Assembly: GCF_964204865.1 (NCBI RefSeq)
Contig: NC_135252.1
Span: 14,839,383 to 14,903,382 of the forward strand
Direction: 5' to 3'
Origin: Styela clava
Lineage: Eukaryota > Chordata > Ascidiacea > Stolidobranchia > Styelidae
Length of the DNA stretch: 64,000 nt
Shown here: piece after piece, positions 50,650-62,700 of the stretch
How positions within the stretch are numbered: the first letter of the stretch is position 1
Layout of the letters: every line of letters starts with the position of its first letter
Program-made: the position numbers and the translations under genes
The notes under the pieces: model-generated
The model's database searches: none
What the model was told of the DNA's origin: nothing
What the model saw: the letters and a program-made list of their open reading frames with translations, nothing else

Positions 50650-53355
50650 ATGGTAAAACTCACAGAAAAGCTAGTGCTGGCACGAGCAAGATCTAAAAGC
50701 TTGGGTGCTGTAAAGAACCTAAACTGTTGGTAAGAATCTGTATAGGCCCCTAGTCATTCATTAATTTTGTAAACTGGATGCTGAATATACTGGATAGAAT
50801 AGCAATGTTTCAAATTTCTATAGCCTTAGATACTACTGTACCAGTACTAATAAAAACAAGTTTTAACTCATTGCACAAATCAAAAGTGATTTATAGCTAA
50901 ATTGATGTTATCTTTTTCAGGGGCAGTGCTCTTTCAGATGTAAGTATTTTATGATACCTAGTAAGGTGTATAAAATAAATCATTATTATCACTCTCGAAA
51001 TATTTCACATTTATACCAGTGTAAAATAGTCTTGATTAGTTCCATTTGACTTGAATTATCTTCGGAATCTTTTATAGTGAGAGTTACTTAGTGGAATTAT
51101 ACATAAAATTGTTAGATGTTATCGATTCTTGAAGAATTTTGTAGATTTTACTGAACTCGTCTAAACTGACTTTTCCAAGCATGCTTTGCTTTATTTACTT
51201 CTATCCATATGGAACCTTGAGTGTCTTTTTATATTGGAGTTTATAGCTATACTGTCTCATTATTAATGTTTTGTAGATTACAATTGTTCGAAAAATGCAC
51301 AACATTGAAGTGATAAACGCCAGGTTAGTTACATTTCTCGTAAATTTTTGTGCTTATATCGCATACCGGTATTTATTTTTTCTGCAGATATTTTACAATC
51401 CGAAAAATTTCATTGGATTGATTCATTTTGATGGATTCATTGGATCTCATGATTTCCATTTCATTGGAAGTTGGCGCTTATTTTCAAGCATGGTTACAAA
51501 CTTATCTCAATTATTTACTTTTAAAAATTTCCTGTTATTAATGTGTAACAATTTAAGTATCTTATAGTGGATTGAAATTCTTTTTTTTATTTTTAGTGCA
51601 AACAACATTGAAAGCCTTCAAGCTTTATCGCATTGCTGCAATTTGAAAGAACTCTATTTAAGGAAAAATAATTTAAAGAATTTGAATGAAGTTCTCCATT
51701 TGAAAGAGCTAACAGAATTAAGGTATCTTTATTGAATATTAGTTGTATGTAACCTTCTCAATTATACATATACTAATAAATAGGATTATATATGTAATAG
51801 AATATGTTAAAAGAAACAATAATGATAATTGTATGTTTTATTTACTTATTGGGCACAAAGAGGATCCATGTATGAATATATATAGTACTAAGCTTACCTT
51901 AAGTTAGCCTTTTTTTTTAGGATTCTTTGGCTTTCGGACAACCCATTTTGTGATGACATCAGTAATACAAAATACAGACTAACAGTTTTAAAAGTGCTGC
52001 CAATGCTTGCTAAGCTGGACAATGTAGGTGAGGACACATTATTAATTCTTGTCAGAGGTTGATTTTTATATACAGTTAAAAACAACCCCTGTCTGCTTAC
52101 CAGTTCTAGAATTTAAATCCAGTCACTTTTCTTTGCAGTTGTCACTGCTGAAGAGGTAGAAAAAGCAAAAAAGGAAGGTGATGAATTGACGGAACCAGAA
52201 AGCATCCCAGAAGAAACAAATGAATCAAAAGATAAAGCTATTCCTGTAAATTGTTACCTCGTAAATAATATTGACAATCAAGAAAATACAGAATCTGATA
52301 AACAAGGTAAGTTATTGTTATGCAAGAGAATCTAATGTTACAAACAGTTCTCGCCATGACATGTTTTTAGAAAAAGAATCAGAAGAATCTAGACTTTCAC
52401 CATCTGAAAATCAGTATTCCGGCTACAACAAAGAAAATAATCACTGTCCAGTGGATGAAACAAAGTTAGTATAATAAGGAAAACTTAGTCTGCTTTCCAT
52501 ACCAGAGCGTAATAGGAGTATTGTATCAAATAGTAATGCGCTATGATAGTTGAGGTGGAACATAGGATGAGATGCTGGTTGAAGATATTCATGCCTTTTA
52601 CTCTAAACAAGTCCAGTAAAAGCAGTCACTCATAATATACTATGACATTCAATGAGCTACAATTTTTGCATGACCGAAATTTTCCGGTTTGAACCTAGGA
52701 TGCCAACACAATTTAAAGTCCAACCCACCCACAAAAGTTGTAACAAAATTTTGTTTTTGCCGGTTATTAATTAAATTATACGAGATTTAGTTCGTGTGAA
52801 AAATCTTTTTTGGATATTAGAAAGTTGATAAATATTTCCTAGTCGAAAAAACTTGATACACAGCCGATAACATATACTGACTACTTGAATGAACGCTTAA
52901 TTAATGACAGTGAACTGAGAAAACAGTTGGGATTGAGACCATTACCACAACAACAAGAGATTGTTACAAGTAAATCAACAGCTCGAAATACACAAAGAGA
53001 AACATTAGGACAGAGTACAGCTAGTATCAACATTCTCTCTGCCACATTGTCATTGGTAAAAGAACTGGATGAAGAAAGCTTACGAACATTGCAAGATGCT
53101 ATCCAAGACAGATTGCACAGTATTCACAGAGAAGAAAATATGAGTCATGAGGTAATGAAGGCTTTTTTATTGACTATGATAGTCTAGAATTCTGTGCCCT
53201 TGCTGGGCAAAAGAAGTTGAAACAGCTCTCTAATCAACATGATTTTAAAGTAGTTGTATGGGACAACACCAAAAGTCAATTTTTTTGTTCAGGAAAACCA
53301 TGAAGATATGACACAAGGGGTGAATACATCACATGAAACCATGCTTGCAGATTGA
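50650..53355 (+). CDS. CFAP410: CFAP410 (C21orf2/LRRC76), leucine-rich-repeat ciliary protein
   Basis: Cilia- and basal-body-associated protein, in vertebrates a partner of NEK1 kinase. Nine exons: 50650-50729, 50921-50939, 51277-51323, 51597-51722, 51921-52027, 52139-52306, 52371-52468, 52843-53151 and 53293-53355; 338 aa. It starts MVKLTEKLVLARARSK, then VKNLNCWGSALSD, as in the vertebrate protein. LRRs follow (NNIESLQALSHCCNLKELYL, NLNEVLHLKELTELRILWLS) with the LRR cap DNPFCDD...YRLTVLKVLPMLAKLDN. The middle is acidic and unconserved. The C-terminal helix ILSATLSLVKELDEESLRTL plus QDAIQDRL matches the conserved family tail. Exon 2 is a 19-nt microexon. The exon 7 donor is uncertain: TTA|GTATAA keeps the frame, whereas the stronger-looking AAA|GTTAGT does not with the acceptor at 52843. 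Tail to tail with DDX11, 373 bases apart. Confidence 0.92.
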
Positions 53356-53728
53356 AATAATCAATTGCGATCTACGGACATGCTCTATATTGGAAAAACT
53401 GCTTGTTCAGGCAGGCAAGGAGATCATGACAACCTCACTGTAGCTTATAGGTGTATTCATATATATTTTTATATTGTTCCGTCTGTCTCACTGTGCAAAA
53501 ATATTTGCGTTCCTACGATACTTGCTGCTTTCGAAATGCAGTAGTCACTTAATATCTGCTCTGTAAATATAATTGGTGTAGACTGGAACTGTTATTGAAC
53601 ACAACATAGCTATCATGATAAATAAGCATATCTATTTTAAATTGGGGGATGTACTGTTGAATGTTGAAAATGGAATGTAATTTGTGATTACGATACTTTT
53701 TAGCATTCTTATCAATTGCGCTATCATT

Positions 53729-56700
53729 TCATCTGCTTGCAGTCTTCTTGTCCATGAAAAACTGCAAAAGAATAAACACTTTCATCATCACGAGAGACTT
53801 CGATTGATTGTAATAAAAGGGTTGTATGAATGCAGTATACATAAATTGCTGGAAATATACCTTTCGAACAGCACCGAATGCAATTCCAAATCTGTCAGCA
53901 ACTTGTAGTTTGTCAGAAATCCATGATGGTAGTTCGGATTTGATGTTCATTTTTGCATAACGATGATCGGCAAGTACAATGCAGGCATGGTCATTTCTAA
54001 AACAAAAGTTTTCAGTGCTATACTGTCTGCATTAAAGATTCTCTAGGTGTGGATATATTCCTTTTTGTGAAAGAGGAAGCTTTGGCAGAACCCTATATTG
54101 CCTTGTTTTAACGCCTTGTTTCAACATAAGAAGATAAATCTTGATTATAAATTTTATCATGCCAATATAATCATGCACAGTAGTGCTTTGATCCAAATCA
54201 GGGTGACCGCGGCCGGGTATGACTCAAACTGTGTTGAAACGGCCGGACAAATATTTTTGTCAATGCAATACAATAAATTCACAAAAGTTTGGAATTCAAT
54301 TCATCCAACAATAAAATTTATCTTTTTTGAAGACTTGAATATTAAATTCTATCTCTATCGCAGAATATATAAGTATAATAAGTATATTTTGATTTTCCCG
54401 CAAAAAAATCGTACACAAAACATAAACAATGAACACACAGAAGAAACTGGAAAATTCTTTATGAAGGTTTAATAGATCGAGAACATCCTAGTAAAACAAA
54501 TATACAAAATTTCTATATCTATTCAACTATCCTGAGTTTGGCTGTTTGCAAACATTGCTGTCATGAATTAGGAATGTTAAAAAATCCACTTTTTCGGGCC
54601 AAAAATATGTACACATCATGTCTGCTATGTACCGTTACGCCGCGTTGGAATACCGCTCATGTAAACGACCATGGACTGCCTGCGGTACCTTGGAATTCCA
54701 TGAAATTTTAACATAATTTAGATAAAATAAACAACTATTATCTGGTACTTTTATGAAGTTCAGCGTTTATTTGCGACAATAAAATCCTGAAATAGTCTCA
54801 ATAATCCATAGATGTGACGCAGATCAAAAGATTAGAGATTGATATGTGGTCTTTTTCCATATTTATCACAGTTATCATCCAAAAAGTAATACAATCCTTA
54901 TGAAAAAAATTGGCATGTCGGGCAGTACTAAAATTCCAATATCTTCGTTGTTTCTAGACCGTTTTTTATAAACTTGTCTTCTTATTTTCACTCAGATCTA
55001 TCACATCACTGGCGCAGTTTTTATTTAAATCGGATGAACTTCATATTGTTTGTAACATACCCACATAAATATCCGCATTTAGGCAGTACAAAAGTGAGTG
55101 TGACTTGTGAAATTGCAGCATTACGCGATCACAGTACTGTTAGCGCAACATGCACATTCGACGTTCATTTCAAAAACAGTTTCGTCGAAAGCACGCGCCA
55201 CAAGTATACGAGTGCATCATTCGCGGAAAACGTTTCACACCAGTAGATAATTTTAGTCTTTTTGTCACTGCTATTTCTAGACTTATTTTTCATTACTACT
55301 ATTAATACTACAACTCTTAAGGAGGCAAATGATGATTGACTTATTTGATCCATACTTATATTTTCCAAACACAACCCAAAACTAACGAATAGCATTCAAA
55401 ATCGCAAAAACGAAGTACTAGTTACAATCAAGACTGAAAATCTGATCGGGCCCGCTGGCCGTAGTTTGGTGACCCCTAATCCAAATGATACATAAAGAGT
55501 GACTGATACTAAAGTTGTACCTATGGCGAATGGCTCTTCCAATGGATTGATTAACAGCTTTCATACACAAATTCTCATAATACGACTGTCCAGCTGACTT
55601 TGTTCCAACTCTAGGCTGAAATGATAAATATTTGTGAGTTTGAAATAAACACACTAAAGAGCTGCGACTCTAGGTCAATACTATCAAAGAAATAAATTAG
55701 TGGATAGGAATTCAGCAAGTAGTCACCAGAAAGAATGGTAGTAGCTAGTCTGGATGGGCCAAAACCTTATCGAAGATCTCACATATATGCATTGTAACAA
55801 TTCAGACAAGCCAGAGTTCTAAATACAATCATGAAAATTCAGAACGGTTTGTTCAGGTTGACCATGAATAAGAAATCAAATACCTATGCACTTTCATCGA
55901 CGATGAATGCCGTCTAAATAATGATTAAACTAACTAAAATTATATTTACTAGAAGCGTTTTAGCTATGCATATGAGATCCAAACACTAAGCTTTTAGAGA
56001 AAAGAAAATTTTCAAGATATTAAATAACCATATTTGCATCCAAGTATGCCATCTTTTCTTTCAATTCTGCTGAATACAAGTTAGGATATGGTAATCCAAC
56101 CATAACAACACATCTTCCCAGGTCATCAGAAAAATTAATTCCTTCACTCATTTTCCCCCCAACAACACTGAGTAGCAGAGAACCTAGTATCAACACAGAT
56201 TATTGACTCAGAATATAAATCAGGAAGAGGTGCATGTATTCTATCTATGATTAAAAATTAAAAGGTTACCTGTAATCTTATCGTTCCCAGATTTTGTTCT
56301 CATTATACATGTTGAATATTCATTCAATATTTGATCAACTTGACTTGTTTTCTTTGGTTCACGAAATATCTACAATACATGAAGATATTATTAATCTGAT
56401 TCTGTGAATGAATGCTATTTCTAGAAATTGACCAGTGTAACAAGGCACAGATTTCATTGACATGTTGTCACTGGAGCAAATTGCCTAACAAAAACTAATT
56501 TCAGTGCTAGCTACTGTTGATCATGTGGTCAGTCATCTCAAGACAACAGTAATTCAATATTCCTGTGCAATTCACAATATATACAAAATGCTAAACTAAC
56601 ACAGCTTGCTCCCATCGTATTTTCAACTCAGTAGCTCGCAGCACTTCCTCTGGTCACCGGTAACTTCGCTCAGATATCAGTCTCATTTATTTTTCAGTGA

Positions 56701-59700
56701 GTACCTTGTTTCAGTGAGTATAAAGCAAACTTTATATGTATATCCTCAAATACATCTCTTTGTGAATAACAGTAATAAACATATATTGGCATAACAAACA
56801 CCAAACCTTTTTCTTTAAAGAAATTCTTTTTAAGATTTCTGTCTCATTCCATCTAGTATGAACAATCTTTTCATAATCATATGATGGAAAGAAGCAAACA
56901 ATTCCACCCGGTACGACATTACATAGATTACACAGAGTTCTTCCAAGTTCATCAATCTACAGACAAAAATATATTGGAATTCGCCAGACATGGATAGAGG
57001 AAGAGTCAAAATACTTATCTATGTATACTCAGTCAATGTTGTACATCAGGGTGGTCCAAGGTTGTCGGCTCTGCATATTTACACTTTTATTGTGCAATCA
57101 CATAGTTATCAGGCATAGTCATTCTAGGCTAATAGAATCCGCATTCAATTTTTAGTTTTCTATGATGACTATATTGTTAGCATATATATTCCCGACAAAA
57201 AAGTTAGTAAGCCAGATAACAATTTAGACTTCCAAGCACATCATTCAACTTCGCTAGTTTCCCCAGCTAGCCATAACACTATTTAATTCAGTGACATTAG
57301 TGATGACAATATATCAAAAGATTTTTCTGATTAATTTTATGACGAAACAACACAAAATGCGATTTTTTGATTACTCTCCGAATGTGACACGGGCCACATG
57401 TGGCTGTTGTACATCATAGGAAATCTATATTGATCTTGCCTCTAATAGCATTAGTTTGTCGCGACATATTTCTGTCTCATCATTTTTTTTTAGTGACTTC
57501 ATATCGTCGCTCAACTGAAATTTTTTTAAAAGAGATATTCCAATGCCTGTGGAATATGATGGCGAACAAAACAAGAAAAAAAATCAAATATTTTATAATA
57601 TTGAATTGAATTATTACGAGGCAGAGTCATGCTCTGAGTTAATTTCATTCATTCATTTTCAGTTAAAAATTATGATGATTTTATTTGTGCAAATATTTCA
57701 CAAGAGAAAATAGTATTCTAATTTGCAGAATACACAATATTTATCAAAAAATTGCAATCACTATCATACTAAGAGTATCCAGAATTGAACTGAAACGAAA
57801 AAAGTATATCTTAAACTCATCTTACCAGTTTAAAATTCATTCTTTTTTCAAATGTAAATTCAAATTGTGTTCCAGATGTGCCGGAACAAACAACAAGAGG
57901 TAGAAGCTGATCTTTATCAATAACATGTCCACATGAAAACTCAAATATTTTGGTGCTTGGCACACCGAGAGGTGCAAGTAACTGGTTGACAAAACTAGAC
58001 GATGGTTGCATTGTCCCACCGGCAACTATCAAAGAACGGCATTCCTAAAAACATACAGCAGTATACAGAGCTGAGAAAATTACTATTTACGGTAAATGCT
58101 TCTTGTAATTCTATGGCACCCCAACAGATGGCCAATGCATACAATCGTTCTGTTTATAAGCCAAGCAGGTATATGGAGCTTAGAATGGGCCACTAGGGTT
58201 AAAACAGATTTTCTCTTAGTCCCAGGCCAACCCTAAGATAATACAACAATGCTTGCCGTTTTGCACCCAAATTCATTGATATGTAGTAATTAAGTGTGAA
58301 AAAACATTCCAATGCTAAAATTTGCTCAATAATTACAGCATAATATACTTTTTCAACTGAGTAATGAAAACTCTTCAACAGCATGTGAATAACATCTTAA
58401 ATTTAAACTTACATTTACAACATCTTTAAAATGTGCTGCTGGATTGAGTAAAAGGAACTTAATTGAAGCGATTTCCTTAACATCTGATTGGTTTAATGTT
58501 TGGCCATTTTGATGTTTTAATGTCGTTAATGCAATCCTACCATCGGCATTCATAGAAGTAAGAGATGAAAGAAAATTTTCAATATGCATAAGTGGAGATC
58601 TCATCGCTGGTTGCATAGAATCCGAGTTAATATCTGTTGTGTTCTGCTCTGTGCCTGAAAATATACATTCGCTGCTTTCGTTGCTGGTATTAAATTTTCC
58701 TACCCAATATCTAGGGAAATATGATAGATTGAACTAACGTTGAATAAAACTTTGACCTAGTTGTTACTTTTTTGGTACTCTATTTTGAGAGATTTGTGTG
58801 TGAAAACATGGATTCTCATGAATATGAAAACTGGGTGGTATTAATAACGCTACAGTAAATCTTCAAGACCACTCCCACTTTAGAATTTCTACTCGAGTTT
58901 TAGTCGCATTAGCCATCTCCATTTTTATTTCAGATTTATGTAAGCATTAATTTATATAAATTTTGCTTTCCAAGCCACTATTGGTCTATCATTTCTATTT
59001 CCGAATTGGAAATACGAAGTCATTCGAAAGTTCTAAATTTTAGATTATTGTATACGAGGAAAGATGAGATGCAAAGTTTTTTGCAATAATACTCGACTTG
59101 GCAGATCACCGAAAAAAAAAACGTGTCACTTTGTGACTAATGGGCCAGTGGTTCTTCATACACTCTTACTATAATATTGACAACTATGGAGACTTTGATC
59201 TAACGTATGTTTTATGACAGATTGTTGACTACAAATTTACCTTGTACTTTTTTAGCATTTGACAGGAATTTTGTTAAAGAAGAACTTCCTTGTTTCAAAA
59301 CTGATCCAGAATTTTCATATTTTTCAACAAACCCATTCAACTTTCGAGATATCATGCTTCTTTCACAATATCGCAAAACCTGGTAAAATATAATACAAAT
59401 ACTTATACGGCACAGATAGGGAAGATTTTGAGCTAATAATGTGACAGAGTACAAATTTTCTAGTTTTAGTATATATGTTCTAATATAGTTCTGGTATTCA
59501 AATCAGTAAACTAAGAATTTTCATATTTATTCTGAGGGAGAAGAAAACTAATAACCTAATCATATGGCAAACCACGACATCTCATCCAGTTACCAGTTCA
59601 TATCGGGTATGAGAATAGTTAACCAGTCATTAGCTTCAGATATATGAACTTATTCGCAACTGTTTAATTTTGCAAAAAATCTGTTGCATTGCCAGAAGTT

Positions 59701-62700
59701 TCGAATTGAATGGGATAGGGTTTGTATATTTATCCTGGGGGAGAAGAAAGGCTCAATCATATGGCAAACCACAGCCTCTCCGGTTAACAGTCCATGTCGG
59801 GGATGGGATTAGTTAGTAGGAATGGGACGAGTCCGGCATTACAGATATTCGACAAATCCGAGTAATAGATCAAGGACTCGAATCGAATCTGCCGAGTCTG
59901 TGATGTCATAATGGAAAAGTAGAAAAACACGTTTTTTGCCATGCTACAGCCACGTGCGCTCACAAACATACGTTGTAGCTCATTCCACCGTTAATTCTAA
60001 GCAGCTATTTCAAAATTCTTACATGCCAATATGAAAAATAAAAAGGTTTTGACTACAATGCTTCTAAATAATTCCATATACTTCTTACTATGTCGCGTGC
60101 GCAGATGGTAGATGCCACTCATCAATACAATGTTGTACATCTGCTTGCAATTTAGTAGTGCATGTAAAAATTCTAAAATTCTCCATGTTTTACATGGCAC
60201 CCTTTTTAGGGAAAAGATTGCACGTAATAAACTCGATTCAAAAGAGGTATTGATTAATTTCCCCCTGGGTTGATCCAGATCATGTTTCATTTATACAGGA
60301 ATCGATATTGCACTAATACCCACGTGTATTTGGTTTTAGTTTGGTTGTGGCAGCATCAGGCGGGTCAGATTGAATTACCCAACGAGCCGGATTTGGCCCG
60401 CGGGCCGTAGTTTGCCCACCCATGAGTTGGGGTATGTACTGAGATCTAATGAGTAAAAAGTACAAAAATTGGCGTAAATTAGTAAAAGCAGGATTGATTA
60501 TAGACTCGGTAAAAACGACATGGACTCGAAATCGAATCCGAAAAATGGGTGGATTCCACTCGAATCCGAGTCCGGATCCGAATTCTGGCCCATCCCTATT
60601 AGTAAGCCAGTAACTTGTTTTCAGATGCATGGACTTGATGGTGGAGGAAGCCGTAACCTACCAGCGGTTACGTGAACCACCCTAAGCGACGAGGAGTCTA
60701 GCAATCCTTTCTCATAAATAACCCCACATGGGATTCAAATCTGTGGACCCACGCAAGTTAATCAGACATGAGGTTGAGAGCGTTTTTTTAATGATTATCA
60801 TGATGCACAACACCGCCGAAATGAAGCCATACAAATCTCCAAATCAAAATCCACAAGACAGATTGTAAAAGCCACCAATTTTCAATCAGATTCCAATCAG
60901 AGCACTTTTGCTCCAACATACATTATAAAGATTAATATTATCCAAGCTAGCTTTAAACAAAAAATTATGAATTGTCATCAAAGTTGTTTGTATTTGTCCC
61001 TTTCTTTGAATTCCCGAAGATGTATTCTCATTTCCTCTTATGGATTTATGGTCATCCAATATACCTGGGTCAGAAAAAAATTTTGTTCATTTATGTTTAT
61101 GCCTTACTAAAAAACATTAACTCTAAATATAATATTACTCGCCTGTTGCAGACTGTGAAATCCCCATAACAGACATAAGTTTCCTCAGTATAAACAAAAT
61201 TTGTTTAACATACATCAAGTTTTTTGCTTTGAGTCGCTTACTGAACTTTTGTGAATATTGGGTTAGTTGGCTATGAGCACGTAGAACTTGAGCACAAGTT
61301 ACCTGAAATTTGAATACAACTCATTTAGGAGCTTCCAAAATCAGAAATATACATTTCATAAAAAAAATTGAATAAACCCAAGACATTTATAATATGTGAT
61401 CCATATAACAATAACTAAATTGACTTTCCGTGAAGCTTCATTAACGTTTATCTTTTTTTACCTTAGGTATCACTATAAGTTGGAACATACAGCAGTAACC
61501 ATTAAATATTCTGGGTTATTTTGGACATAAGTCTATCCAAACAAATAACCGGCTAACCATTCTCCCACCTGACATGGACTGGTAACCGGACGAGAGGCCG
61601 TGGTTTGCCATATGATTACGCCATCAAATCGACTTCCCTCACCTCCAAAATCAATATGCAAATCCTAATTATTACATATTGTATGAACAGAAACCATATC
61701 TATAAAACTACTTAATGCAACTAAGACCAACCAAATCGAATAACAGTTCATGCTCCATAAAAACACATAAAAACTAAAAAATTTAAATCTTCACAACTCT
61801 AACCTCAATACTATGGATGTTGCTGATTGTATCAACTAAATTGTGTGCTTCATCAACAATAATGACAGAATCCTTCAATTTGATTCCTGATGCTTTCCTT
61901 GTAGATTCATGAAGCAATGTTTGATATGGAACAACAATCAATTGTGCTAAAGGAATAGCCTGTCTAAAAAAACAGTTTGGTAAAAAAGAGATTTAAAATG
62001 AAAGATTTTTGGAAAGTCAGATTAGATATATCTCCAATGGAGTCCAATCTTTTCAATCAAATTTTTATCAGAATTTGTATATCTCAATTGTTAATGAAAG
62101 GTAATCACTGCATGATAATTTTTAAACAGTGTTTACTGTTAAAAAAAACTCTAGTACAATTCTGGATAAACAATTAAAATGATATCCCACAAATTGACAA
62201 TATTAAAAAAATAATAAATAAACCATCTCTATTAATCCAGATAGAAAACTTTTACCAGGGTCTGATATCACTATAAGAAAACAGACAGCTTGTAAACAGA
62301 CGAACATATTATTCAATAACACTACTTTTTACTGAATTGTTTTTATTTTTCCTACCTAGTAGCATAGTATGGACAAGCTGTAATTTCCTTGCCAGATTTT
62401 ACAATCTCCTCAATATCTTGTACTTTCCCAAGAATTTTATCACTGAGATCATTTACATTGGATGTTGTTTTGAATGGACATGTGCTTTTAGATTTCTTCT
62501 TCTTGTTTTCATTTTCTTTGTCTGAATTTTAAAAGGTAATAGAAGCAAAGAATCAAATTGAATATTAGAAAGAACTCAAACAGTACACTCCACAGTGTAA
62601 TCTGAAAAACCCATGTGTTGTTATGTATTTTTCTGCATGTGTACCATTTTGGAGATGCGGAATAAGAAGCATGGATAATGACTGCCTCAAAATTTCAAAA

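Noticed and set aside
52440-52475. AAA|GTTAGT as the donor of CFAP410 exon 7
   Set aside because: It looks stronger than the one chosen, but its phase with the acceptor at 52843 produces a stop after a few codons; GTATAA four bases later keeps the frame.
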